Shown here: piece after piece, positions 36,019-44,756 of the stretch | Numbering within the stretch: position 1 is the stretch's first letter | Layout of the letters: each line of letters begins with the position of its first letter | NCBI GenBank assembly: GCA_022819945.1 | Contig: JAJEGI010000108.1 | Location: 136,880-200,879, forward strand | Direction: 5' to 3' | Source of the DNA: Candidatus Poribacteria bacterium | GTDB lineage: Bacteria; Poribacteria; WGA-4E; WGA-3G | Length of the DNA: 64,000 bases | Notes under the pieces: model-generated | Database searches by the model: none | What the model was told of the DNA's origin: nothing | The model's input: the letters and a program-made list of their open reading frames with translations, nothing else | Program-made: the position numbers and the translations under genes

Positions 36019-36996
36019 TTAGTCTCGTACTTTCATTTTTCCCCAGACTGTTGTTAACAGGTGGTGTTGTGGCGCGACAGGTAGATTGTTTGGATTGAAC
36101 CAAGCAGCGGTCATGTTTGAACCTTGGTGTGTCAACTGTTTTTTTGTGCCGGTACGTACATCAACGGTAAGGATCTGTAAATTATCATCGTCAGCACGTT
36201 CGCTATAAACAAGTCTATCGCCTTCGGGAGACCATGCAGCAGGACCAAGGGATACCCGTGAAGGCTTACCAATCTGTTTCAACCCTCTTTCATCGCGATC
36301 CACAACGAATAGAGCATTTCCATTCCCTAAACCCCACTTGAGCCAAGTAAAGGCGAGCCTGTCCCCTGACGGAGACCATGCTGGCGCGTACATCCACGGC
36401 GTTTCGTGGGACAGGAATGTTCGTACTCTATTGGAACTGAGTGTGAGAATACGAATACGGCGGGTGTCATCAATATCGTCAACAAAGGCTATCTCGTTTC
36501 CATCGGGAGACCAAGATGGGTTACCCCCTTGCTGAACCACTACGGCTACCTCTTCCACATCTGTCCCATGTATCGTAGCGGTTTGGATGTTCCATTCAGG
36601 CTTCCATTGCGGCTTCTTTGTATGAAACGCGATTTTTTCGCCATCCGGCGACCAAGTCGGTTCTATCCTAAGCGCCGACTCCTTAAAAACGCGCTGAACC
36701 TGGCTGCCGTCGGCATCCATCACATAGAGATCGTGACCACCATCTCGATCTGAGACAAACAGAATTTGCTCTCCATTCGGAGACCAGACGGGACTAAGGT
36801 CTCTCGCGCTATTTTGGGTTAACCGTTTTTGCTGACTCCCATCCGGGTTCATCAGGTAAATTTCCCAATTGCCGTCTCGATTCGATGCAAACGCGATTTT
36901 TGCGGTTGTTGGTGCTTGTGCCCAAATCTGCGGGACTGGACTCAATACCAATCCCAAACCGAGGGAGAAAAAAACAAAAAGGCGGATATTTTTCAT
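36019..36996 (-). CDS. secreted TolB-like beta-propeller with conserved C-terminal tail, copy 1
   Basis: 325 residues, a close paralogue of the next gene (shared IAFASNRDGNWEIYLMNP, VWSPNGEQILFVSDRDGGHD, RTFLSHETPWMYAPAWSPSG). The signal segment is LFVFFSLGLGLVLSPVPQIW. About six PD40 blades follow. The C-terminus is LLTTVWGKMKVRD. Unlike E. coli TolB it has no distinct N-terminal alpha/beta domain, and no pal or tolA is nearby, so it is not TolB itself. Its ATG overlaps the stop of the upstream lipoprotein gene (ATGA), showing coupling to the lipoprotein operon. Confidence 0.87.
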   Translation of the reverse strand: MKNIRLFVFFSLGLGLVLSPVPQIWAQAPTTAKIAFASNRDGNWEIYLMNPDGSQQKRLTQNSARDLSPVWSPNGEQILFVSDRDGGHDLYVMDADGSQVQRVFKESALRIEPTWSPDGEKIAFHTKKPQWKPEWNIQTATIHGTDVEEVAVVVQQGGNPSWSPDGNEIAFVDDIDDTRRIRILTLSSNRVRTFLSHETPWMYAPAWSPSGDRLAFTWLKWGLGNGNALFVVDRDERGLKQIGKPSRVSLGPAAWSPEGDRLVYSERADDDNLQILTVDVRTGTKKQLTHQGSNMTAAWFNPNNLPVAPQHHLLTTVWGKMKVRD

Positions 36997-37898
36997 TCTG
37001 ATTCAATCCTTTTGAAAGTGCATCTTAACCCGCCGGTTCGTATCCAACCTCTCGGTGTTAGCTGCATATCCCCGTAGAGCACTAAAGAGAGTGTATCCTC
37101 TGTCACCGTAATCCCTGGCATCGAAGATATTGTGCGCGATGTCGCCTTTAAAGCACCTTTTCGATTGAACTTTTGTGTCATCTCAACTCGCTTCTGTTTT
37201 TGCTTCGCGGTTATCTGTTTTATGGCTTCGGAACCGAAAAGGAATTCGAGCAATTCTGGTCCTGTCCGCTGATTAAAACGGATAAATGTGAGCGGATCGT
37301 CTCCGTATCGCTTCGTGGTGACATAACACTGCCCGGTGACGTTCGTACCGCGATTGCTACCGCTGTAATAGTAAGAACTCCGATCCTCTGAAAATTCGAG
37401 GACGAGATTTTTGCGGGTAGACGCAACAAGTGCCGCTTTCGCACCTAATATTTGTTGATTTGATTTCTCATCTGTAACCTCAATAGGTGGCAGGCGCGTC
37501 GCGCCTTCTCCCAATTCTGAGTTTTGTTCCTGATCTTCTTTTTCGTTCGATGCTGTTGCTTCTTGTTCAGGTGTATTAGGTGCTATTGCCTGTTCACCCG
37601 TACCACCTTTAGAAAGTCCTTCTATAGTAGTACCCAGTGAATCCATCATCTGTTGCGGCATCGACTTCGTCGGATTTGCGTAAACATTCCCCTCTTCCAC
37701 CTCTAACCCAACATACTGCCACTTACCGACGAGAAGATCCTTCACCGCCTGTTTAACGCTTTCTGGATTGTGCCGCTCGCGTACAGCGTCACGCATCGCG
37801 AGCAAACGCCGTCGCTCTTCCTGCGTCTCTTGCGGCGTAAAGATCGCACAACTCGTAAAAACCATCGCTATAATACTGAACATTGCTAACGTTTTCAT
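36993..37898 (-). CDS. lipoprotein of a three-member paralogous family, long form
   Basis: 301 residues with lipoprotein signal MKTLAMFSIIAMVFTSC. A charged helix follows (QETQEERRRLLAMRDAVRER), then the family block LLVGKWQYVGLEVEEGNV, a low-complexity linker rich in Gln, Glu and Asn (about residues 85-150), and a C-terminal beta-rich domain ending LTPRGWIRTGGLRCTFKRIE. Both the GKWxxxGLE block and the GWIxxGGxRCxF ending recur in the next two genes. I recognise no named family. AGGAGGAGAAT lies before the ATG. Confidence 0.8.
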   Translation of the reverse strand: MKTLAMFSIIAMVFTSCAIFTPQETQEERRRLLAMRDAVRERHNPESVKQAVKDLLVGKWQYVGLEVEEGNVYANPTKSMPQQMMDSLGTTIEGLSKGGTGEQAIAPNTPEQEATASNEKEDQEQNSELGEGATRLPPIEVTDEKSNQQILGAKAALVASTRKNLVLEFSEDRSSYYYSGSNRGTNVTGQCYVTTKRYGDDPLTFIRFNQRTGPELLEFLFGSEAIKQITAKQKQKRVEMTQKFNRKGALKATSRTISSMPGITVTEDTLSLVLYGDMQLTPRGWIRTGGLRCTFKRIESE

Positions 37899-37937
37899 CC
37901 CAATTCTCCTCCTTTATTCAAAACAAATTTAATCTTC

Positions 37938-38549
37938 TTATTTGATCTGTTTGAAGGAATACCTGATACCGTCGCTTTGGACCCACCCCGCAGGCGTCAG
38001 TCCCACACCGGCTCCCAACGTCAGGTGAAGTTGATTTTCCTGGACAGAAATTAAAACATTGGATGCTCCGGGCGGACCACTGAATATCTCCGCCGAACGA
38101 TCACTAAATAAAAACGCCCCAGGCGTAATGCCTGAACTCTGATCCATGCAAAGTTCGGGGTATAGAACCTCAGCGATCCGTTCAACGTAAATCGAGAATT
38201 CACCCGTAACCCTGATACTGCCGTTTTTACCTTCATAAAAACGGATGCCGTTCTGTTCAAAAAAGCGGATCGTCAGGTGCTTACGACTCAATTCATCAAG
38301 GGCAATAGTAGCACTCTCAATTTCATTACTCAAATCACTTGCTAAGACCTCTATACCAAGAAACTGCCATGTTCCGAGTATTTCTTGCTCAAGCGTGTCT
38401 TTCCGAATCCGCCTGTCGTTCTTTACCCGCGCTTCTTCGTATGCCGCGCGAAGTCGTTCCCGCTCGTTCTGCATCTGCTGGTATTCCGCTGAGGTACAAC
38501 CCGCAAAAACCGTCAGTATTATCAAACTAAAAGCAGTTAGTATTTTCAT
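37938..38549 (-). CDS. lipoprotein of a three-member paralogous family, short form
   Basis: 203 residues: signal MKILTAFSLIILTVFAGC, a coiled-coil stretch (YQQMQNERERLRAAYEEARV), the family block EILGTWQFLGIEVLASDL, and the ending LTPAGWVQSDGIRYSFKQIK. A middle part, ARKHLTIRFFEQN-like (actual: LSRKHLTIRFFEQNGIRFYE), resembles the equivalent LTLEFFKEKNIYHYRGK of its neighbour. Its ATG overlaps the stop of the upstream paralogue (ATGA). It is probably exposed in the periplasm or on the outer membrane. Function unknown. Confidence 0.8.
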   Translation of the reverse strand: MKILTAFSLIILTVFAGCTSAEYQQMQNERERLRAAYEEARVKNDRRIRKDTLEQEILGTWQFLGIEVLASDLSNEIESATIALDELSRKHLTIRFFEQNGIRFYEGKNGSIRVTGEFSIYVERIAEVLYPELCMDQSSGITPGAFLFSDRSAEIFSGPPGASNVLISVQENQLHLTLGAGVGLTPAGWVQSDGIRYSFKQIK

Positions 38550-39175
38550 TCCTCCACCCTCTCAAAATAACAACGCACGCCACCACTCTGTACCCAGCCA
38601 GCCGGACCTGATTGCATCTTACCGTGCATTGTAAGATACAGTCTGTCAGGCGTAACCGAGATACCAATATCCCGCGCTGTGCCGAATCCCGGTGCGCTCG
38701 ACAATCCAAGTGCTCTTCCATCTGCGCTTGCCGCGAAGAGGAGTTGCTCCATCTCTGGACCGGTGCGTCTAATGAATCGAATAAACGGGAACGGTTCATC
38801 GCCGTACCGAACAGTGATAACAGTAAATTGACCGAATACCTCTATCCCACCGCGCTTGCCTCGGTAATGGTAGATGTTTTTCTCCTTAAAGAATTCGAGT
38901 GTGAGATTTTGTAGTTCAAGGGCATAAAGTGCGGCTTTGGCTTCCGCAACCTCTTGGGTAACGTCGCTCTCCGCCATCTCAAGGCTCAGAAATTTCCACT
39001 TTCCGAGGAGTGTATCAGTGATACTGTTTTTTAGTTTCAGTTCACTGTTTTCTTCGCGGAGGTCTTCGTAATTTTTGAGCAGCTGATCGCGTTCCGCTTG
39101 CATTTTCTGGTATTCGGCACTCGTGCAGCCAATGAATATCAGAATGCAGATACCAAAGGTTACCAAGATTTTCAT
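38546..39175 (-). CDS. lipoprotein of a three-member paralogous family, first gene of operon
   Basis: 209 residues: signal MKILVTFGICILIFIGC, coiled coil (YQKMQAERDQLLKNYEDLRE), block LLGKWKFLSLEMAESDVTQE, then QNLTLEFFKEKNIYHYRGKR, FTVITVRYGDEPFPFIRFIR, and the ending GPAGWVQSGGVRCYFERVEE. The segment RYGDEPFPFIRFxxRTGPE also occurs in the long paralogue as RYGDDPLTFIRFNQRTGPE, so homology is firm. The tight ATGA overlaps and short gaps from here to 35023 indicate one leftward operon of three lipoproteins and two propellers. Confidence 0.8.
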   Translation of the reverse strand: MKILVTFGICILIFIGCTSAEYQKMQAERDQLLKNYEDLREENSELKLKNSITDTLLGKWKFLSLEMAESDVTQEVAEAKAALYALELQNLTLEFFKEKNIYHYRGKRGGIEVFGQFTVITVRYGDEPFPFIRFIRRTGPEMEQLLFAASADGRALGLSSAPGFGTARDIGISVTPDRLYLTMHGKMQSGPAGWVQSGGVRCYFERVEE

Positions 39176-39280
39176 AGGTATTTTCCTTGTTGGATGGATG
39201 TGCAGGGTGTCTACTCCGTGCTACAGTTGTATTATATCAGAACCTCTTATAAATGGCAAACCTCGAATTGGGGACGCGCT

Positions 39281-39454
39281 GCTGGCGGGGTTCTATGAAG
39301 ATTAATTTATTAATTCGGTAATTTTTGATCGAAGTCCGGTGCGGTTGCAAACCGTGAAGAAATCCGCAGAAACACCCAAGCAAAAACCCTGCGGGGCCTG
39401 GGGGAACATGGAATTACCGATTTATTTTCTTAAACTTCATTAAACCCCGCCAGC
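39281..39454. repeat. imperfect inverted repeat with 43-base arms enclosing a family D motif
   Basis: The left arm (39281-39323) runs from GCTGGCGGGGTT through ATGAAG to AATTCGGTAATT. The right arm (39412-39454) reads AATTACCGA through CTTCAT to AACCCCGCCAGC. Between them lies a family D-like core, GTCCGGTGCGGTTGCAAACC, and CCCAAGCAAAAACCCTGCGG. This fills much of the 430-base gap between the lipoprotein operon and the TonB receptor gene. No ORF is evident. Confidence 0.7.
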
Positions 39455-39605
39455 GAGGGGATGCGTTGGATGTGTAAAGTTTGTTTGCATAGCACGCCTC
39501 CGTCAGTACGGTATTTTTCTGTGATTTCAGTCATCGTGGTGAACTTATAGAAAAGGCGCGAGAGCGAACAAACTAACAGCCTATTCTACAAATTCGGGTT
39601 TGGAT

Positions 39606-42113
39606 TTAAAATTCGAGCGTTAGTCCGAAGTAGGGGATCCGAGGGAATTGGGGTGCGTCGAAGACATCACGTTCAATCTCAACCGCCTCGCCTTGAACCT
39701 CAAGTGTTGCCTCTTCAAAAATGAATTTTATAGTATTTTTGCGGTTGTATACATTCAGGATTTCAATGAACCCGCCTATTTTTATGCCTTTGACATTCCA
39801 TTTATAACTTATCCGGATATCTAATTTGTGGTAAGGTTCAAGTTCGGTACTTAATTGTTCGTCAGCACTCGCCAAAAGCGGGTTTAAGCCGCGCGTGACC
39901 GGGTCTTGAATCAGGGCGACAGCACTGATAGGCACCTCGGAAGTACCGCTTAAATACTGCCACTTCCCACCGATCTCGAAATTGGGGGTGAAAGTGTAGT
40001 TGGCGACGAGGCTAAGGATGTGCGTGTTATCAAATAGATAAGGTTGATAGGCATATAATATATGCTCGCGCCGCTCGGCGTGCGTATAGGCATACGAGAT
40101 CCAACCGAAAAACTTATCCGGAATCCGATGTCGCAGAAATGCCTCCGCTCCTACAACGTCCCCCATACCTTCATTGAGATAGTTTGGGAGCTCATCGAAT
40201 GGTGCGAGCGAAAGTGATCTTACTTCTGGTGCGAGCGAAAGTGATCGGACCTCTTCATCGCTCTCTTCATAGAGTGAAGCCAGTGAAGACTTGGTTACTA
40301 CTAATTTCTGAGCGTCTTTGAAATAGGTAGCGAACTTGAGTTCGGTGCGTGATGAGAGTTCGTGTTCAAGTTCCATAATATAGTGGCGTGTGAGGCTCGA
40401 TTTCAAACCACGGTTGCCGTCGTCCGCGAGCAACTGATACGGTAGCGGGCTCTGTTCATAGTGTCCATACGCGAAACGGAGGTTGGAACCACTGGGCAGC
40501 TGGAGACTCATGCTTCCGCGCGGTTGAATAGAGAGTTGCTCCGTCACATTCAGATAATCTAATCGCACGCCGAGTGCTACCGATAGGAATTCAAGTGGAT
40601 CGTATCGTCCTTGTAGGTATACTTCAGTCCGATAAAAATCGTGTCCGAACTCATCATGGATTTCTTCTACACCGCTTAATTCATAGTCTGGTCCAACATA
40701 AACCTCTTCACCTATAACCTCTCCATCCTCAATGATCGGTGTGACATTTGTTACATCTTCACCGCTCGTTTCATACTCTGGAAACCTGCCGTCTTCAAAA
40801 CTGTTTGCGGGACTAAATGAAAAGAGGAAACCGGGTTCAAGTTGAAAGGTAGGCGTGAGTTTATAGGATATATCCTCTCGTAGCGTGTAGACTGGCACTT
40901 TTACATTTACGTCGTAGTGGGCGTAGTCTACTTCGTCTAACACCCATTCGCCTTCAGGGGTCAGCGTGTAAGACTCGGAGACGAGGCCTTTAAAATTTAT
41001 GGTGAGGAAATTGAAGGCACGGGTGAGCGATAGATGTGAGGTCAGATTTTCAGTGAAGTCTGAACGGAGATGAATACCTTGCCCATTAAAACCGTTTTTG
41101 AATAAGGCAGAAGAGGGTGCTGCTTCTATCGCGTCAGCACCTTCTGGCTGCGTGTCTTCCACAATTTTAAAATGGTCGGTTGCAGCGAGTGCGTTGAGGG
41201 TGAGGTGATGTTTTTCACCGAACGGGCGGGCAAATTTGAGTTGATAATCTGAAAAGTAGGGAAATTGTTGTTCCTGTCCTGTCTGGGCTTCAATGATCGG
41301 TCCGGCGATGAGGTCTAAGTAGCTGCGTCGTCCCGAGACAGAAAAGTAGTTCTTATCACCGATTTTGGTTTCAAGCAACCCTTCAGAGTAGAGGATATTC
41401 AGGTTAAATTTTCCGCTGAATCGCTCATCAATGCTGTCGCGTGCGTGGATGTCAAGCACGGCTTGCGAGTCCAACCCGAATTCGGCACCGTAACCGCCTG
41501 CGTAGATGTCGATTTCTTCAATCGTTTCTGAACTGATGGTTGAAAGTAAACCGCCCCAATGAAACGGGTACCCGAGCGGCGTTCGATCGAGGTAATAAAG
41601 GTTGGAACCCGGTTCACTGCCACGGATGTAAAGCACGCCAAAATAATCGTTTGGAATCCCGATGCTTGGAAGCGTCGTCAATCCTTTGAGCGCGTCATTA
41701 GCAGCACCCGGAATGCGTAGGAGTTCGCTGCCGCGGATTTCGGTGCGACTGATGGTTGGCGGCAGACGTTTCCCTTCTACAACGATTGTTTCCAATTTTA
41801 CTGCTTCACCGAGGTAAATTTTGATTTCGGTGGTATCCCCGCTGCTAATCTCAACGGCGACCGCTGTGGGTGCCGTTTCAGTCGGATGGGTAACAACGAA
41901 AGTATATGTGCCTTCTGGGAGTTCCGTGAATTGAAAGCTGCCGTTTTCATCGGTTTTTTGGGTCTGTTTTGTTTCGGTAATTCGGACCTCTGCCCCAGCC
42001 AGAGGTCTCCCATTACTTCGCTGATAGACTGTTCCTTGGATGTCCCCTGTTTGAGATAGGACAGAAAAAGGCCCCATGAACACAAATAGAAAAGTAATCA
42101 ATTTTAATTTCAC
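39606..42113 (-). CDS. TonB-dependent receptor with N-terminal carboxypeptidase-regulatory-like domain
   Basis: About 835 residues. The GTG at 42113 is preferred because GAGGT lies upstream and it opens a proper signal peptide (LKLITFLFVFMGPFSVLS); the frame extends upstream to 42164 without support. Domains in order: CarboxypepD_reg-like (GDIQGTVYQRSNGRPLAGAE), plug domain (LKGLTTLPSIGIPNDYFGVL, YIRGSEPGSNLYYLDRTPLG), then a barrel ending in an aromatic residue (YFGLTLEF). It is an outer-membrane importer or ligand receptor; the substrate is unknown. An extracellular stretch contains the tandem repeat EVRSLSLAPEVRSLSLAP. No tonB or exbBD is nearby. Confidence 0.92.
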   Translation of the reverse strand: MKLKLITFLFVFMGPFSVLSQTGDIQGTVYQRSNGRPLAGAEVRITETKQTQKTDENGSFQFTELPEGTYTFVVTHPTETAPTAVAVEISSGDTTEIKIYLGEAVKLETIVVEGKRLPPTISRTEIRGSELLRIPGAANDALKGLTTLPSIGIPNDYFGVLYIRGSEPGSNLYYLDRTPLGYPFHWGGLLSTISSETIEEIDIYAGGYGAEFGLDSQAVLDIHARDSIDERFSGKFNLNILYSEGLLETKIGDKNYFSVSGRRSYLDLIAGPIIEAQTGQEQQFPYFSDYQLKFARPFGEKHHLTLNALAATDHFKIVEDTQPEGADAIEAAPSSALFKNGFNGQGIHLRSDFTENLTSHLSLTRAFNFLTINFKGLVSESYTLTPEGEWVLDEVDYAHYDVNVKVPVYTLREDISYKLTPTFQLEPGFLFSFSPANSFEDGRFPEYETSGEDVTNVTPIIEDGEVIGEEVYVGPDYELSGVEEIHDEFGHDFYRTEVYLQGRYDPLEFLSVALGVRLDYLNVTEQLSIQPRGSMSLQLPSGSNLRFAYGHYEQSPLPYQLLADDGNRGLKSSLTRHYIMELEHELSSRTELKFATYFKDAQKLVVTKSSLASLYEESDEEVRSLSLAPEVRSLSLAPFDELPNYLNEGMGDVVGAEAFLRHRIPDKFFGWISYAYTHAERREHILYAYQPYLFDNTHILSLVANYTFTPNFEIGGKWQYLSGTSEVPISAVALIQDPVTRGLNPLLASADEQLSTELEPYHKLDIRISYKWNVKGIKIGGFIEILNVYNRKNTIKFIFEEATLEVQGEAVEIERDVFDAPQFPRIPYFGLTLEF

Positions 42114-42137
42114 GTATTTTTTTGACCTCGGTTCATA

Positions 42138-42258
42138 GTAAAACCTATAATTACTTGGGCGCACTCAAACAGTCTGAGTGCCTATGACAGGCATTCAGAC
42201 TGGCACAGCCTAACAGGTTATGGGACAAAGATGTCTATTTATTTTTAGGATTCACTAT
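42138..42258. repeat. family B MITE-like element, copy 2
   Basis: Begins ATAGTAAAACCTATAATTAC and ends AGGATTCACTATAG; the two ends are imperfect inverted repeats (ATAGTaAAaCC against ATAGTGAATCC). The interior has CACTCAAACAGTCTGAGTGCC and ACTGGCACAGCCTAACAGG, matching the copy at 21086-21208. It sits just upstream of the TonB receptor start, overlapping its leader. Confidence 0.7.
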
Positions 42259-42340
42259 AGTATATTCACATAACGATTTAACGCAAATTTCAGATTTTTA
42301 GTTGACTTAAACAATCAATTTCTTCATTGCTGGGTCCGCA

Positions 42341-42380
42341 AAAAAGCCGAGCGTTCGGCTATCCGTTCGCTCGGCTTTTT
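42341..42380. terminator. strong bidirectional terminator hairpin
   Basis: AAAAAGCCGAGCG (42341-42353) pairs perfectly with CGCTCGGCTTTTT (42368-42380) around a 14-base loop, with A and T tracts at the ends. On the minus strand it would end the DUF1800-DUF1501-NHL transcript, whose last gene stops at 42548. Confidence 0.8.
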
Positions 42381-42407
42381 ACATTTCCGTATTCGCCTAA
42401 ATCTTAC

Positions 42408-42542
42408 AGGACTTACGCATTTTTCCATGATAAGGGACGTATGACGCTCTGCAGGCGGGGTTTTAAACCCTGAAGAAACACCGTTTTTGCTCGGGCATTT
42501 CTTCTAAGCAAAAACCCTGCAAGCAAGGGAGCTGCGTAAGCC
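42408..42542 (+). repeat. family A MITE-like element, long copy
   Basis: It opens with AGGACTTACGCA (42408-42419) and closes with TGCGTAAGCC (42533-42542), an inverted pair. The interior has CCATGATAAGGGACG, GCAGGCGGGGTTTTAAACCC, AAGCAAAAACCCTGC and GGGAGC. It lies against the 3' end of the NHL gene. No ORF. Confidence 0.7.
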
Positions 42543-42547
42543 GCATC

Positions 42548-43561
42548 TTATTCCTGATGTAGCGTAACGGATCTGCGGGGTGGACTAAATTCCTGCTCTG
42601 TCAAGGGTACCGCCTGTTTCTGATAGACCTGTACCCGATAGGATCCGAAGTCCGGTACGAACATCAACCCGTCATCACTGACTGCGACGGATTTTGGTTG
42701 GCGCAAGTATTTCTGTGGTTCGAGGTCTGCCATGTCTCGCATCCGATTCGGACTGGCGTTTGTCATCATATACGCCTGTGATACCTTCGATAGGGTGGCA
42801 TCGCCGAGGAATTTCTGTACATACCCACCTTCGGCGTTAAAGAGTTGTATGCGGTCGTTGCCTCGGTCAGCAATATAGACATCGCCGTGCAGGTCAATGT
42901 CAATCCCGGCGGGACGGTTGAATTCGCCGTTGCCGCTGCCGGATTTACCGAATGCGAAGAGAAATTCACCGTCGGCATTAAACTTCTGTACCCTGTCGTT
43001 TCGCCAATCCACAACGTAGACATCGCCGAGTTCATCTACAGCGACACCCCACGGCATGTTGAATTCGCCTTCACCGTCGCCATAACTGCCCCACCCGAAG
43101 AGGAACTTTCCATCTTTCGTGAACTTCTGCACCCGGTGGCTCAGACTGTCAACGACATAGAGGTTTTCCTCCGAATCGAAGGCGATCCCCGCGGGTCCGT
43201 TGAGTTGTCCGGGCTCGGTGCCGTGTTCTCCCCATGTCCCGATGTGTTCACCTTCGCTGTTAAAGGCGACAATCCGATGCAGGAATTCATCGGACACATA
43301 GAGGTTTTCTTCGCTGTCGGGGATAATCGTCACGGGCCATGTGAATTGACCATCGCCTTGTCCGTAGCCGCCCATTGTGCCGCGATCTTCGTCATCAACA
43401 GTATATTTGCGGATCATCGCGGTGCCGTCGCTCCGGCACATAATATAGATACGTCCCTCTTTTCCGATGGCGATGTCAATCGGAAAGTTTGTTGTCCGCC
43501 GCATGCTTAGGGTCTTGTGAAATGGAAACCCGGCACGCAGTAATCCATAAGGTCTGCCCAT
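42548..43561 (-). CDS. NHL-repeat beta-propeller protein
   Basis: 337 residues with clear NHL blades: LNGPAGIAFDSEENLYVVDS, HRVQKFTKDGKFLFGWGSYG, FNMPWGVAVDELGDVYVVDW, RVQKFNADGEFLFAFGKSG, and FNRPAGIDIDLHGDVYIADR, making about six blades. No signal peptide is seen at the start MGRPYGLLRAGFPFHKTLS. AGGAGGC precedes the ATG. It is the third gene of a leftward operon after DUF1800 and DUF1501 genes, 17 bases from the latter. NHL proteins often act as binding scaffolds or lyase-type enzymes; function here is unknown. Confidence 0.88.
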   Translation of the reverse strand: MGRPYGLLRAGFPFHKTLSMRRTTNFPIDIAIGKEGRIYIMCRSDGTAMIRKYTVDDEDRGTMGGYGQGDGQFTWPVTIIPDSEENLYVSDEFLHRIVAFNSEGEHIGTWGEHGTEPGQLNGPAGIAFDSEENLYVVDSLSHRVQKFTKDGKFLFGWGSYGDGEGEFNMPWGVAVDELGDVYVVDWRNDRVQKFNADGEFLFAFGKSGSGNGEFNRPAGIDIDLHGDVYIADRGNDRIQLFNAEGGYVQKFLGDATLSKVSQAYMMTNASPNRMRDMADLEPQKYLRQPKSVAVSDDGLMFVPDFGSYRVQVYQKQAVPLTEQEFSPPRRSVTLHQE

Positions 43562-43578
43562 AATATGCCTCCTGAGTC

Positions 43579-44718
43579 TTAGGAAAATGGATGAATCTGT
43601 TCAAAATTTCCGCCAACAATATGGGTCGGATCAACGCCCATCCACTGCTCTAAGAGTGTCCCGTATATCCCGCGAAAGTCAATGGTGTGCTCAAGGTCTT
43701 CACCGTGTACCCAGCGCGCAGGATCAAGGGAAGGATATTCTGAGTAGAGTCCACCTTTCACCCGATCACCAATGATGAACGCACCGCCGCCGGTACCGTG
43801 GTCTGTGCCGCTGGCGTTGTCTCGGATACGTCTGCCGAATTCTGTGAAAACGTACATGACGATTTCTTCGGAGGCGTTCTGGGCGCGCAAATCGGTGAAG
43901 AACGCTTGGATCGCCTCTGTCAAATCTTTCAGGAGGCGTGGGTGCGCAGGGACTTCGTTGGCGTGGTTGTCATATCCGCCGTGTTGTGTGTAAAAGACGC
44001 GTGTGCCGAGATCAGCGAGGTGGACGCGTGCGACATCGCGTAGGCTTTTGGCGATGGAACTTTGTGGGTATTCTACTTCAGAGGTATACATCTCCGGTGC
44101 CTTCTTAAGCTCGTCCGCGCCCTTAATCACATCTAATCCGGTTTGGCTGAGATAGTCCATCACAATGCCGGTACCAACCGTGGTGCTGTACATCTTCTTG
44201 AATACGTCAAGTGCCTTCGTGCGCTGTCCTTCATCGCCGATGCTGGTCATCAGTCCGTAGTTATCCAGATCGCCAACGGACGTAACAGGGATACCGGAGA
44301 GTGCACAGGCGCGCGGGAGTCCCTGCCCGAAACTGACGCACGTTAGAACATTCTGGCTTTGCGGGTCCAGTTCTCGGACGAGTCTGCCGACCCAACCTTC
44401 ATCGCCGATTTTCAGGGGTTCACAGGTGTGCCAGATGTCCATCGCTCGGAAATGCGAGCGGTTTGAATCCGGGTAGCCGATCCCCTGTACAACGGCGACA
44501 TCACCGGCATCAAACATTTCTTTAAGTGGGGCGGCGTGTGGGTTCCATCCCAATGTATCGTCTACCTCTAACGGTATGACATCTTCCGCTTTAATGCCGA
44601 CAACCGGACGGGAATCGTGGTAAATCCCGCTTGTGTAGGGGATGAGTGTGTTCATGAAGTCGTTGCCACCTGTGAGTTGTACAACGACGAGGACCGGGGC
44701 TTTTTTTGTAGTACTCAT
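43579..44718 (-). CDS. DUF1501 family protein
   Basis: 379 residues, with the DUF1501 pattern VLVVVQLTGGNDFMNTLIPY near the start, DVAVVQGIGYPDSNRSHFRA, VFYTQHGGYDNHANE and YVFTEFGRRIRDNASGTDHG (metal-type Asp and His residues of an alkaline-phosphatase/sulfatase-like fold), then GGAFIIGDRVKGGLYSEYPS. Many relatives carry a Tat signal, but none is visible here. It lies 38 bases after the DUF1800 gene, the standard partnership in several bacterial phyla. The enzymatic activity is unproven. Confidence 0.92.
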   Translation of the reverse strand: MSTTKKAPVLVVVQLTGGNDFMNTLIPYTSGIYHDSRPVVGIKAEDVIPLEVDDTLGWNPHAAPLKEMFDAGDVAVVQGIGYPDSNRSHFRAMDIWHTCEPLKIGDEGWVGRLVRELDPQSQNVLTCVSFGQGLPRACALSGIPVTSVGDLDNYGLMTSIGDEGQRTKALDVFKKMYSTTVGTGIVMDYLSQTGLDVIKGADELKKAPEMYTSEVEYPQSSIAKSLRDVARVHLADLGTRVFYTQHGGYDNHANEVPAHPRLLKDLTEAIQAFFTDLRAQNASEEIVMYVFTEFGRRIRDNASGTDHGTGGGAFIIGDRVKGGLYSEYPSLDPARWVHGEDLEHTIDFRGIYGTLLEQWMGVDPTHIVGGNFEQIHPFS

Positions 44719-44756
44719 GTCAACGTCTCCTATGTTCGGTCCAGTGCCACAAAAGG

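Noticed and set aside
36019-36996. Annotation as TolB of the Tol-Pal system
   Set aside because: Only the PD40 propeller matches; the N-terminal TolB domain and neighbouring tol/pal genes are missing.
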